A DNA stretch of 64,000 nucleotides, from positions 1 through 64,000 of the forward strand of contig NZ_FNUY01000010.1 of the NCBI RefSeq assembly GCF_900108245.1, given 5' to 3'. Under the pieces are notes generated by a model. That model did not search any database and was not told where the DNA came from. It was given only the letters and a program-made list of their open reading frames with translations. This DNA is from Allobosea lathyri (GTDB lineage Bacteria; Pseudomonadota; Alphaproteobacteria; Rhizobiales; Beijerinckiaceae). Of the stretch, positions 1-8,572 are shown one piece after another (positions within the stretch are counted from its first letter, which is position 1; each line of letters starts with the position of its first letter). The translations under genes were made by a program, and so were the position numbers.

Positions 1-877
1 GCATATTGGCGTAGGCCCTGGCGATCGGGAACTGGATGCCCTGGTTCTGGCCGATCGGCCGGCCGAAGACCTGGCGTTCCCTGGCATAGGCCGAGGCCTT
101 CTCGACGAACCATTTGGCATCGCCCACGCATTCCGACGCGATCAGGATGCGCTCGGCATTCATGCCCGAGAGGATGTAGCGAAAGCCCTTGCCCTCCTCG
201 CCGACGAGATTGGCGGCGGGTACGCGGACATTGTCGAAGAACACCTCGGTGGTGGCGTGGTTCATCATCGTGCGGATCGGCCGGATCGTCAGGCCGGCTT
301 TCAGGGCCTCGCGCATGTCGAGGATGAAGACCGACAGCCCCTCCGTGCGCTTGGCGACCTCCTCGCGCGGCGTGGTGCGGGCCAGCAGCAGCATCAGGTC
401 GGACTGCGCCGCCCGGCTGGTCCAGATCTTCTGGCCGTTGACGATGTAATGATCGCCCTCGCGCCGGGCGGTCGTGCGCAGGCTTGTCGTGTCGGTCCCG
501 CTCGTCGGCTCGGTGACGCCGAAGGCCTGCAGCCGCAACTCGCCCGAAGCGATCTTGGGCAGATAGGCCTGCTTCTGCTCGGCCGAGCCATGCCGCAGCA
601 GCGTGCCCATGATGTACATCTGGGCATGGCAGGCCGCACCATTGCAGCCCTGGCGCTGGATTTCCTCCATGATCACGCTCGCAGCCGATAGCGGCAGGCC
701 GGCCCCGCCATACTCCTCCGGGATCAGCGCCGAGAGAAAGCCGCTTTGCGTGAGAGCATCGACGAACGCGCTCGGGTAAGCCATCTCGCGGTCGAGCCTG
801 CGCCAGTATTCGCCCGGAAAGCCGGCGCAGAGCCTGGCGACGGCGTCGCGGATGTCGGCGTGGTCGTTGTCCTGCAT
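1..877 (-). CDS. Acyl-CoA dehydrogenase, partial (cut by the left window edge)
   Basis: FAD-dependent dehydrogenase expected to oxidise an acyl-CoA thioester at C2-C3. From the ATG at 877 I read about 292 codons running off the window. The N-terminal helical domain includes IPEEYGGAGL near residues 52-61. The middle beta domain has the family motif TEPTSGTD near 122-129 and KIWTSRA near 150-156, then VFFDNVRVPAANLVGEEGKG. The C-terminal half with the catalytic Glu lies outside the window. It starts 30 nt after the CoA-transferase stop on the same strand, so the two are probably one operon: CoA activation of a carboxylic acid followed by its oxidation. The substrate cannot be told from sequence. 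Confidence 0.9.
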   Translation of the reverse strand, partial: MQDNDHADIRDAVARLCAGFPGEYWRRLDREMAYPSAFVDALTQSGFLSALIPEEYGGAGLPLSAASVIMEEIQRQGCNGAACHAQMYIMGTLLRHGSAEQKQAYLPKIASGELRLQAFGVTEPTSGTDTTSLRTTARREGDHYIVNGQKIWTSRAAQSDLMLLLARTTPREEVAKRTEGLSVFILDMREALKAGLTIRPIRTMMNHATTEVFFDNVRVPAANLVGEEGKGFRYILSGMNAERILIASECVGDAKWFVEKASAYARERQVFGRPIGQNQGIQFPIARAYANM

Positions 878-907
878 CGTGCTCGTCTTCTGCTGACCTC
901 TGGATAT

Positions 908-2056
908 TCAGGCCGAGCGTGTGGCTGCCAAGGGCGCGAATTCGGCACGCAGCGCCGCCTCATGCTCGCCCAGCCCCGGCACGCGGCGCATCGTGGCGCG
1001 CTTGCCGTCGACGATGGCAGGTGGCGCCAGGACCTCGATTGTGCCGGCCGGCGTTTCGACCGGGAGAGTGGTTGCGGCCGGGTGACTGATCAGGTCGCCG
1101 ACGCTGGAGACGGCGCCATAGGCGATGGCGGCCTTGTCCAGCGCGGATGTCAAATGGGTGAAGCTGCGCGAGATCAGGATGGCCTGGATCGCTTCGTCCA
1201 GGGCCTTGCGATCCCGGACGCGCAGCACATTGGTGGCAAAGCGGGGAGCATTGGCGAGTGCCTCGCTTGAGAGGACGTCGCGCGCCAGGATCTGCCATTC
1301 GCGCTCGCTCTGAACGGCGAGCAGGACATTGCCGTCAGCAAGCTGGAAGACGCCGTAGGGGGCAATCGAAGGGTGGGCGAGGCCGAGCCGGGGCGGTTCG
1401 ATGCCGCCATAGCGCCGCGTCAAATAGGGCACGTTCATCAGTTCCGCGATGGTGTCGAAGAGCGAGAGCGCGATATGCGAGCCCTCGCCGGTGCGGGCGC
1501 GCCGCAGCAGCGCCTCGAGGATCGCCGCATAGGCCGCCTGGCCGGTCGAGATATCGGCGATCGACACGCCGATCCGCGTCGGGCCCGAGCTTTCATTGCC
1601 GGTGATCGACGACAACCCGGCTTCCGCCTGCACCAGCAGGTCATAGGCCTTGCGGGTGTAGTGCGGCGTGCCCGGCGCATAGCCGGAGACGTCACAGGTG
1701 ATCAGTCTCGGATGGCGCTTGCGCAGGTCGGCACTGCCGATGCCGAGGCGGCCGGTCGCGCCGGGCGCGAGGTTCTGGATGAAGATATCGGCCTGGCCGA
1801 GCATCGCCTCGACCATGGCGAGGTCGCCCGGCTGCTTCAGATCGACCCGGCAGGATTCCTTGCCGCGGTTGATCCAGACGAAATAGGAGGACAGGCCATT
1901 GGCATAATCGTCATAGCCCCGCGAGAAATCGCCTTCCGCCCGCTCGAGCTTGATGACGCGCGCACCGGCATCGGCGAGCCGACAGGTCGCGATCGGAACG
2001 GCGACGGCCTGTTCCAGTGCAACCACCACTATGCCTTCGAGAGCGTCCGCCATCAT
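908..2056 (-). CDS. Class III (CaiB/BaiF family) CoA-transferase
   Basis: 382 aa, normal family length. Family III enzymes move CoA between carboxylic acids through an aspartyl-CoA anhydride. The fold-typical N-terminus (LADAGARVIKLERAEGD), the NRGKES stretch, and a candidate catalytic Asp in KAYDLLVQAEAGL (Asp139) are visible. Two ATGs stand in tandem (2056, 2053); neither has a clear Shine-Dalgarno sequence. It is followed closely by the acyl-CoA dehydrogenase and diverges from the transporter operon at 2291, which suggests that the imported acid is converted to its CoA thioester here. The actual acid is unknown. Confidence 0.88.
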   Translation of the reverse strand: MMADALEGIVVVALEQAVAVPIATCRLADAGARVIKLERAEGDFSRGYDDYANGLSSYFVWINRGKESCRVDLKQPGDLAMVEAMLGQADIFIQNLAPGATGRLGIGSADLRKRHPRLITCDVSGYAPGTPHYTRKAYDLLVQAEAGLSSITGNESSGPTRIGVSIADISTGQAAYAAILEALLRRARTGEGSHIALSLFDTIAELMNVPYLTRRYGGIEPPRLGLAHPSIAPYGVFQLADGNVLLAVQSEREWQILARDVLSSEALANAPRFATNVLRVRDRKALDEAIQAILISRSFTHLTSALDKAAIAYGAVSSVGDLISHPAATTLPVETPAGTIEVLAPPAIVDGKRATMRRVPGLGEHEAALRAEFAPLAATRSA

Positions 2057-2134
2057 TGCGCCGAGTCATTGTTCCCAGAGCGCCGAAAGCGAACGTTTGA
2101 GCGGTTCAAGTCAAATAATGTTTTGCGATGGGCT

Positions 2135-2183
2135 CCATAGCCAAAACCGCGCTGGCGCCGGGCTCTATAGATTATCGCTATGG
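2135..2183. promoter_or_regulatory. Divergent control region with spaced inverted repeat
   Basis: The 234-nt gap (2057-2290) separates the CoA-transferase (minus) from the transporter operon (plus). It holds an exact inverted repeat, CCATAGC at 2135-2141 and GCTATGG at 2177-2183, in locally AT-richer DNA. A role as operator is an inference from position only. Confidence 0.25.
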
Positions 2184-2290
2184 CGTTCATCGTTTTATCC
2201 TACTTGTGGCCCTTCAACGCCCATGCACCCCTTCTGCCCAGGCAGCGCGCCGCCAAGAGCGTGCTCCACGAGGATTTCAGGGAGAGCATC

Positions 2291-3595
2291 ATGGTCAGGA
2301 TGAAGATTGCCGCCGCAGCCTTCGCGGCAGGCACCTTGCTGGCGCTGCCAGCGGGCGCGCAGGAGAAGCCGAAGGAGCTGGTGGTCGGCGTCGCGACCTT
2401 CCTGTCGGGGCCGGCCTCCGTCTTCGGCGTGCCCGGCAAAAACGCGGCCGACCTGTTCTTCGACGAGATCAACGCCAAGGGCGGCATTCTCGGCGTGCCG
2501 GTGAAGCCGGTTTATGTCGATGAGGGCGCAGGCACGAACCAGCTGATCTCGGAATACCGCCGCGTCGTGCAGGATCAGGGCGCCCAGGTCATGCTGGGCG
2601 CGATCTCGTCTGGTTCCTGCAACGCGCTGGCCCCCGTCGCCGAGGACCTCAAGGTCGTCAATGTGATGTGGGATTGCGGCACGCAGACCATCTTCGAGGA
2701 GGGCAAGTGGAAATACTCGGTGCGTACCGGCGGCCATGCCGGTTCGGAGATGATGGCGACGCTGCTCTACCTCATGAAGGTCAAGCCGGACTTCAAGACG
2801 GTCGCGGTGGTCAACCAGGACTATGCCTGGGGCCGTGAATCCTGGGCCTTGCTGTCTGCCGGCCTCAAGGCGCTGAAGCCCGACGTCAAGATCGTCGCGG
2901 AGCTGTTCCCGAAATTCGGAGCGCCTGATTTCTCGACCGAGATCACCCGGCTTTCGGCGCTGCGCCCCGACGTCGTGATCTCGACCTCATGGGGCGGCGA
3001 TCTCGACACCTTCGTCCAGCAGGCGGCGGCGCGCGGCCTGCTGAAGCAGTCGACCTTCGTGCTGCCTTTGGCGGAAAGCTCGTTGGAACGTCTCGGCGCG
3101 GTTCTGCCGGAGGGCGTCATCGTCGGCTCGCGCGGCGACCACTATTTCCTGCACCCGAAATACAAGAACTCGGCCGAAATGCAGGCCTTCGTGAAAGCCT
3201 ACAAGGCCAAGACCGGCGTCTATCCGATCTATCCGACCTTCCACATGAATCAGGCCGTGACCGGGCTGGTAAAGGCCTATGAGAAGGCCGGCGCCGCGGC
3301 TGGCGGCAAATGGCCGAGCAAGGAGCAGGTCATCGCTGCTTTCGAGGGGCTCGAATTCAAGTCGCTGACCGGCACCATCACGATCCGCTCCGACCATCAG
3401 GGGCTGGAAGACCAGATGCTGGGCACGACCAAGCGCGTTCCCGAATATCCCTTCGCGGTCTACGACAAGATGGCGCTCTATCCCGGCAAGCTGGTGACGA
3501 CGCCGCTCGGCGAGAAGTCGCTCGACTGGTTCGCCAAGGTGAAGCCCGAACTCGGCAGCGACAAGTCGATCGAGACCTTCGACTACACGAAGTGA
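2291..3595 (+). CDS. Branched-chain-type ABC transporter substrate-binding protein
   Basis: Periplasmic type I binding protein of the LIV family, 434 aa from the ATG at 2291, which is preceded by AGGGAGA about 7 nt upstream. A longer reading from 2180 adds 37 residues before the signal peptide and is unlikely. The signal peptide covers about residues 1-23 (MVRMKIAAAAFAAG...ALPAGAQ). The mature part starts with the typical LVVGVATFLSGPASVFGVPG and FFDEINAKGGILG. It heads a livHMGF operon, but a 200-nt spacer with palindromic repeats lies before livH. The neighbours (CoA-transferase, acyl-CoA and aldehyde dehydrogenases) suggest a carboxylic acid ligand rather than an amino acid; this is inference. 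Confidence 0.9.
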   Translation: MVRMKIAAAAFAAGTLLALPAGAQEKPKELVVGVATFLSGPASVFGVPGKNAADLFFDEINAKGGILGVPVKPVYVDEGAGTNQLISEYRRVVQDQGAQVMLGAISSGSCNALAPVAEDLKVVNVMWDCGTQTIFEEGKWKYSVRTGGHAGSEMMATLLYLMKVKPDFKTVAVVNQDYAWGRESWALLSAGLKALKPDVKIVAELFPKFGAPDFSTEITRLSALRPDVVISTSWGGDLDTFVQQAAARGLLKQSTFVLPLAESSLERLGAVLPEGVIVGSRGDHYFLHPKYKNSAEMQAFVKAYKAKTGVYPIYPTFHMNQAVTGLVKAYEKAGAAAGGKWPSKEQVIAAFEGLEFKSLTGTITIRSDHQGLEDQMLGTTKRVPEYPFAVYDKMALYPGKLVTTPLGEKSLDWFAKVKPELGSDKSIETFDYTK

Positions 3596-3629
3596 CCAAA
3601 CCCGCGTCGGCCGAAGGGCCATCGTAAGG

Positions 3630-3759
3630 CGTCATTCTCGGGCTTGACCCGAGAATCTCATGACCAGCTTGCTGGTTCCCGAGATGGTCGGGGCAAGCCC
3701 GACCATGACGCTGCCTTCGATGGATCCCGGATCTCCGCTTCGCTGCGTCCGGGATGACG
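3630..3759. repeat. Palindromic intergenic repeats between SBP gene and livH
   Basis: An imperfect inverted repeat with ends GTCATTCTCGGGCTTGACCC and GGGGCAAGCCCGACCATGAC (3631-3709) is followed by half of a related element (3714-3759, GGATCCCGGATCTCCGCTTC then TCCGGGATGACG). The same word families recur elsewhere in the window. As RNA it would fold into a long stem inside the operon. Confidence 0.8.
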
Positions 3760-3796
3760 TCGAGAGGCTGAAACGGCAAAACGAAACGACCCCGCA

Positions 3797-4702
3797 ATGC
3801 CTCCTGAAATGATCCTTCTCGCCGCGCTCGACGGCCTCGCCTACGGCTCGCTGATCTTCCTGGTCGCGGTCGGGCTGTCGCTGATCTTCGGCGTCCTCGG
3901 CGTGCTCAACATCGCCCATGGCTCGTTCTATGCGATTGGCGCCTATGTCGCGGCCAGTGCCGTGCTGGCTGCGGCGGGGATGGGCCTGCCGACCTGGCTC
4001 GCCTTCCCCCTGTTCCTGATCTCGGCGATTCTCGTTGGCGTCGTCGTCGGGGGAACGGTGGAGGCGCTGCTGCTGCGGCGGGTCTATCGCAAGGAGGAGG
4101 TGCTGCAGCTCCTCGTGACCTTCGCGGTCTTCATGATCCTGGAGGATGCGCAGAAGGTGATTTTCGGCACGCAGCCGCTTTTCGCCAATGCGCCGATGAA
4201 CTGGCTCGGCACGATCGAGGTCTTCGGCATCTTCTATACGAACTACCAGCTCGTCCTGATCCCGCTGGTGGCTCTCGCTGTGCTCGTCGGCCTGCGGACC
4301 TTCCTGCGCCGCACCAGCTTCGGACGTGCCATCGTCGCGGTGACGCAGGATCGCGAGGCCGCGATGGCGATGGGCATCGACGCGACGCGCGTCTACCTCA
4401 TCACCTTCATCATCGGCGCGAGCCTCGCCGCGCTCGGTGGCGCGCTCTCCTCTTCAACGACATCGCTGACGCCCGGCATCGGTTCAGGGATGATCGTGCT
4501 CTCTTTCGCCGTCGCGGCGACCGCAGGCCTCGGGCGCATCGAGGGCGCGGCGGTTGCGGCCCTGATGATCGGGCTGGGCCGCTCGGCAGCCGTCTATTTC
4601 GCGCCGGAGTTCGATGTGCTGATCCCCTATCTCATCATGGTCGTGGTGCTGCTGATCAAGCCCGAGGGCCTCTTCACCACGCTGCAGACGAGGAAGGTCT
4701 GA
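3797..4702 (+). CDS. livH: Branched-chain-type ABC transporter permease, LivH family
   Basis: 301-aa inner membrane permease with about eight hydrophobic segments. The typical LivH N-terminus is present (LDGLAYGSLIFLVAVGLSLI, then FGVLGVLNIAHGSFYAIGAY). The cytoplasmic loop that couples to the ATPases reads FGRAIVAVTQDREAAMAMGI near residues 175-194, which matches the family EAA-like loop. It ends with the usual LIKPEGLF. The stop overlaps the start of livM at 4702 by one base, so translation is probably coupled. Confidence 0.92.
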   Translation: MPPEMILLAALDGLAYGSLIFLVAVGLSLIFGVLGVLNIAHGSFYAIGAYVAASAVLAAAGMGLPTWLAFPLFLISAILVGVVVGGTVEALLLRRVYRKEEVLQLLVTFAVFMILEDAQKVIFGTQPLFANAPMNWLGTIEVFGIFYTNYQLVLIPLVALAVLVGLRTFLRRTSFGRAIVAVTQDREAAMAMGIDATRVYLITFIIGASLAALGGALSSSTTSLTPGIGSGMIVLSFAVAATAGLGRIEGAAVAALMIGLGRSAAVYFAPEFDVLIPYLIMVVVLLIKPEGLFTTLQTRKV

Positions 4703-5673
4703 TGTCGCGCCAGATTGTCATCGGCGCGGGGCTGCTCATCGCGCTCGTCGTCTTCCCGCTGCTGTCGCCCTGGTCGACCGTCATCCTCACCGTCGCACTT
4801 TGCGAGGGGCTGGCGGCGCTCGGCATCCTCGTCCTGCTCAGGGCAGGGCAGGTCTCCTTCGGCCATGGGCTCTACTTCGCCTTCTCGGCTTACGTCGTGG
4901 CCTTCATGGCAACCGCGCGCTTCGGCCATGAGGTGCTGCTGCTGGTGCCCATCGCCACCGCCGCCTCGGGGCTGCTTGCGGCGCTGATCGGCCTGTTCAT
5001 CGTGCGCTACCGGGCGATCTTCTTCGGCATGCTGAACCTCGCCATCTCGATGGTGTTCTTCTCGCTGCTGGAGAAGCTGTTCTCGATCACCGGCGGCGCC
5101 GACGGCAAGCGCGTGCCGCGCCCGACGCTCGCCGGCATGACGCTGGAACGCGAAAGCTTCGAGTTCTGGATGTTCTACATCACGCTGGCGCTCTGCGTCG
5201 TCGCGGCGCTCTTCGTGGCGCGCTACCTGCTCTCGCCCGGCGGCAAGGCTCTCGAAGCCATCAAGTCGAACGAGACGAGGCTGGAATATCTCGGCGTCTC
5301 CAGCCGCAAGGTCCTGTTCGGCGCCTATCTGCTGTCGGGCCTGCTCGCGGGACTTGGCGGCGCGATCATCGCGCTGGTCTCGGGCCATGTCACGCCGGAG
5401 TTGGCCTATTGGGTGCGCTCGGGCGAATTCGTCTTCATCGCCATCCTGGGCGGGGCGGGGGGCGTCGCCGGCCCCTTCCTGGGCGCGCTGATGTTCCAGA
5501 TCATCCGGGGCTATGCAGCGGTCTACGCGCCCGAGACCTGGCATGCGGTGCTTGGCGTCATGCTGCTGATCATCATCTTCTTCGCGCCGACCGGGCTTTA
5601 CGGGTTGATCGCCGGCAAAAAGCGGGCAGCTAAGCCGCCGGCCGCAGTCGAGCGCGCGGGGGCGGGCCAATGA
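4702..5673 (+). CDS. livM: Branched-chain-type ABC transporter permease, LivM family
   Basis: 323-aa second permease of the transporter. It shows the family pattern GLAALGILVLLRAGQVSFGH near the N-terminus and the coupling loop PGGKALEAIKSNETRLEYLG near residues 175-194. It overlaps the last base of livH and the first 4 nt of livG, as expected for a tightly coupled operon. The C-terminus is a short Ala/Lys-rich cytoplasmic tail (GKKRAAKPPAAVERAGAGQ). Confidence 0.92.
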   Translation: MSRQIVIGAGLLIALVVFPLLSPWSTVILTVALCEGLAALGILVLLRAGQVSFGHGLYFAFSAYVVAFMATARFGHEVLLLVPIATAASGLLAALIGLFIVRYRAIFFGMLNLAISMVFFSLLEKLFSITGGADGKRVPRPTLAGMTLERESFEFWMFYITLALCVVAALFVARYLLSPGGKALEAIKSNETRLEYLGVSSRKVLFGAYLLSGLLAGLGGAIIALVSGHVTPELAYWVRSGEFVFIAILGGAGGVAGPFLGALMFQIIRGYAAVYAPETWHAVLGVMLLIIIFFAPTGLYGLIAGKKRAAKPPAAVERAGAGQ

Positions 5674-6419
5674 CCGACCTCATCCTGGAAGCCCGGGAGC
5701 TCGAACTGCGCTTCGGCGGCGTGCAGGCCGCCAATGGCGCGAGCCTTCAGGTCCGGGCGAACGAGCGCATCGCCATCATCGGGCCCAACGGCGCCGGCAA
5801 GACCACCTTCATCAATCTCTGCACCGGCTACATCAAGCCGCAATCGGGCCGGGTGATCTTTGCAGGCCAGGACGTCACGGCGCTCAGCCCGCGCGCGATC
5901 ACGCGGCTCGGCATCGGCCGGTCCTTCCAGATCCCACAGCTCTTCATCGAGAACACGGTGATCGAGAACCTGCTGCTGGCGCTGAGCGCCCGCGAAGGCA
6001 CTTGGTCGCCCTTCCTGAAGCTGACGAAACATCCCAAGGTCGACGAGATGTGGGTGCTGCTCGAAATTGTCGGGCTGAAGGACACCGGCCATCGCATCGT
6101 CCGGGAATTGCCGGAGGGCATGCGCAAGCTGATCGATATCGCCGTCGCACTCGCGCTCGAACCCAGGCTGATCTTCATGGACGAGCCGACCAGCGGCGTC
6201 TCCAGCCATGAGAAGTTCCAGGTCATGGATACGCTGACCCGCGCGCTCGACGCGCGCGCCACCACCGCGATCTTCGTCGAGCACGACATGGATGTGGTCG
6301 CCCGCTACGCCAGCCGCGTCGCCGTCTGGTCGGGCGGCAGGATCGCATTGGAAGGTTCGCCCGACGAGATCCTGAACCATCCGGAAGTCCGCGAGACCGT
6401 GATCGGGGCGGGGGTCTGA
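5670..6419 (+). CDS. livG: Branched-chain-type ABC transporter ATP-binding protein, LivG family, with atypical signature motif
   Basis: 249-aa ATPase. Walker A is GPNGAGKTT (38-46), Walker B is LIFMDE (167-172) and the H-loop His is in FVEHDMD near 205. The ABC signature, usually LSYGQQ or LSGGQ, is replaced here by LPEGMR (about 147-152) in VRELPEGMRKLIDIAVALAL. The rest of the site looks intact, so this may be a functional variant with one non-consensus ATP site. The start overlaps livM by 4 nt; livF follows 2 nt after the stop. Confidence 0.9.
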   Translation: MTDLILEARELELRFGGVQAANGASLQVRANERIAIIGPNGAGKTTFINLCTGYIKPQSGRVIFAGQDVTALSPRAITRLGIGRSFQIPQLFIENTVIENLLLALSAREGTWSPFLKLTKHPKVDEMWVLLEIVGLKDTGHRIVRELPEGMRKLIDIAVALALEPRLIFMDEPTSGVSSHEKFQVMDTLTRALDARATTAIFVEHDMDVVARYASRVAVWSGGRIALEGSPDEILNHPEVRETVIGAGV

Positions 6420-6421
6420 TC

Positions 6422-7123
6422 ATGCTGGAGATCAAGGGATTATCCGCGGAGATCGAAGGCGTGCAGGTGCTGCGCAAGGTCGATATGTCGCTCGGCGAAG
6501 GCGCGACGGTCGCGCTGATCGGGCGCAATGGGGCAGGGAAGACGAGCCTGTTGCGCGCGATCATGGGCTTCATGAAGGTGACCGGTGGGACCATCGGTTT
6601 CGACGGCAGGCCCATCCTCGACGTGAAGCCGCATGAGCGCCCGCGACTGGGCATCGGCTACGCGCCGGAGGACCGCCGTCTGTTCTCGTCCTTCACCATC
6701 GAGGAGAACATCCGCCTGCCCGCCGAGGTGATGAAGGTGCCCGGCCCTGAAATCGCGCGGCGGCTGGCGGATATCTACCAGGTGCTGCCGGAACTCGCCG
6801 ATCTGCGCCATCGCGCCGCCGCCGGCCTGTCGGGTGGGCAGGGCAAGATGGCGGCGCTGGCGCGAGCGCTGATGGTCGGCACGCGCATCATCCTGCTCGA
6901 CGAGCCGTTCCAGGGTCTTGCGCCGGTGCTGGCCAATCGCTACGCCGCTGCCCTGCGCGCTTTGCGGGACAGTCATCCCGACATCGCCTTGCTTATCACC
7001 GAATCCAACCCCAGCCTGCTGAGGAATTTTGCCGAGCGCAGCTATGCAATCGAGCGGGGCGAGGTCACCGAAATATCGGGTGGACTCGCGGCGACCTCGC
7101 TCGCAGCGGCCGATCGGCACTGA
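6422..7123 (+). CDS. livF: Branched-chain-type ABC transporter ATP-binding protein, LivF family
   Basis: 233-aa second ATPase of the transporter. Walker A is GRNGAGKTS (about 34-42), the signature is the consensus LSGGQGK (about 138-144) and Walker B is IILLDEP followed by FQGLAP, the LivF-type D-loop region. It lies 2 nt after livG and 15 nt before the aldehyde dehydrogenase gene, so it is likely co-transcribed with both. LivF carries the canonical signature that its partner lacks. Confidence 0.92.
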   Translation: MLEIKGLSAEIEGVQVLRKVDMSLGEGATVALIGRNGAGKTSLLRAIMGFMKVTGGTIGFDGRPILDVKPHERPRLGIGYAPEDRRLFSSFTIEENIRLPAEVMKVPGPEIARRLADIYQVLPELADLRHRAAAGLSGGQGKMAALARALMVGTRIILLDEPFQGLAPVLANRYAAALRALRDSHPDIALLITESNPSLLRNFAERSYAIERGEVTEISGGLAATSLAAADRH

Positions 7124-7138
7124 CATCTGGAGAAAGCC

Positions 7139-8572
7139 ATGACTCAACACTTCATCAACGGCCGCCATGTCGCTGGCCGGACAGGCGAAACCATGGCCGT
7201 GCTCGCGCCGGCGACGGGCGAGGAATTCACCCGCATCGCCTGCGGCACAGCCGAGGATATCCACGATGCGGTGAAGGCGGCCCGCGCCGCCTATGAGGGC
7301 GCCTGGGGCAAGCTCACGGCTGCCGAGCGCGGGCGGCTGATCGCGAAACTCGGCCTCAAGGTCCTCGACAATTTCGACGAGCTGGCGCGCACGGAAGCGC
7401 AGGACACCGGCAAGCCGATGGCGCAGGCCCGCGCCGATATCGAGGCGACCGCCCGCTATTTCGAGTTCTATGGCGGCGCGGCCGACAAGGTGCACGGCCA
7501 CATCATCCCGTTCCTGAACGGTTACAGTGTCAATGTCATCCACGAGCCCCATGGCGTCACCGGGCATATCCTGCCCTGGAACTATCCGGCGCAGATGTTT
7601 GGCCGCTCGCTCACGGCCGCGCTCGCGATGGGCAATGCGGTGGTCCTGAAGCCCGCTGAGGAAGCCTGCCAGACGGCGCTGCGGCTCGCGGTCCTGGCCT
7701 CCGAGGTCGGCTTCCCCGATGGCGCCATCAACATCGTCACCGGGCGCGGGCATGAGGCAGGGGCTGCGCTCTCCGCCCATACCGGCATCGACTTCATGTC
7801 CTTCACCGGCTCGCCGGAGGTCGGCAAGATGGTACAGCACGCCTGCGCCGAGCATCTGATCCCCTGCACGCTCGAACTCGGTGGCAAGTCGCCCCAGATC
7901 GTCTTCGACGACGCCGATTTCGACGCCGCCGTGCCGATCGTCTGCAAGGCCATCGTCCAGAATACCGGGCAGACCTGCTCGGCCGGCAGCCGCGTGCTCG
8001 TGCAGAAGAATGTCTACGACGAGTTCATCGGCGCCGTCGCCAAGGAGTTCGTCAAGCTGCGGGCCGGCACGCCGGAGATGGATCTCGATTGCGGCCCGGT
8101 GATCAACGCCAAGCAGCGCGGCCGCGTGCAGAGCTTCATCGACCAGGCGCGCGAGGCCGGCATTCCCGTGCTCGCCGAGGGCGAGATCGCGCAGGGCGTG
8201 CCCAATGGCGGCTTCTACGTCACGCCGACACTGTTCGGCTCCGTGCCGCGCGGCAACCGGCTGGAGCAGGAAGAGGTCTTCGGGCCAGTGCTCGCAGCCT
8301 TCCCCTTCGAGGATGAGGCCGACGCGATCAAGCTCGCCAACTCCACGGATTACGGGCTGGTCGCGGCGGTCTGGACCGGCAATGGCGGGCGCCAGCAGCG
8401 CGTCGCCAAGAAGGTCCGCGCCGGCCAGGTCTTCATCAACGGCTATGGCGCGGGCGGTGGCATCGAGCTGCCTTTTGGGGGCACCGGCAAGAGCGGCCAT
8501 GGTCGCGAGAAGGGTTTCGCCGCGCTTGAGGAGTTCGCGGTCACCAAGACCATCGTGCACAAGCATGGCTGA
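7139..8572 (+). CDS. NAD(P)-dependent aldehyde dehydrogenase
   Basis: 477 aa, full length for the ALDH superfamily. The family glutamate is in LELGGKSPQIVF (about residues 245-256), the catalytic cysteine in GQTCSAGSR (about 278-286), and the NAD-site Asn in LPWNYP. The C-terminus has PFGGTGKSGHGREKG. It resembles betaine/gamma-aminobutyraldehyde-type dehydrogenases in general, but the substrate cannot be fixed. It lies 15 nt after livF and overlaps the next gene by 8 nt, so it is part of the transporter operon and probably oxidises an aldehyde derived from the imported compound. Confidence 0.92.
   Translation: MTQHFINGRHVAGRTGETMAVLAPATGEEFTRIACGTAEDIHDAVKAARAAYEGAWGKLTAAERGRLIAKLGLKVLDNFDELARTEAQDTGKPMAQARADIEATARYFEFYGGAADKVHGHIIPFLNGYSVNVIHEPHGVTGHILPWNYPAQMFGRSLTAALAMGNAVVLKPAEEACQTALRLAVLASEVGFPDGAINIVTGRGHEAGAALSAHTGIDFMSFTGSPEVGKMVQHACAEHLIPCTLELGGKSPQIVFDDADFDAAVPIVCKAIVQNTGQTCSAGSRVLVQKNVYDEFIGAVAKEFVKLRAGTPEMDLDCGPVINAKQRGRVQSFIDQAREAGIPVLAEGEIAQGVPNGGFYVTPTLFGSVPRGNRLEQEEVFGPVLAAFPFEDEADAIKLANSTDYGLVAAVWTGNGGRQQRVAKKVRAGQVFINGYGAGGGIELPFGGTGKSGHGREKGFAALEEFAVTKTIVHKHG

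Noticed and set aside
2180-2290. N-terminal extension of the first substrate-binding protein from the ATG at 2180
   Set aside because: It would put 37 residues before a normal signal peptide, and the ATG at 2291 has the better ribosome site.
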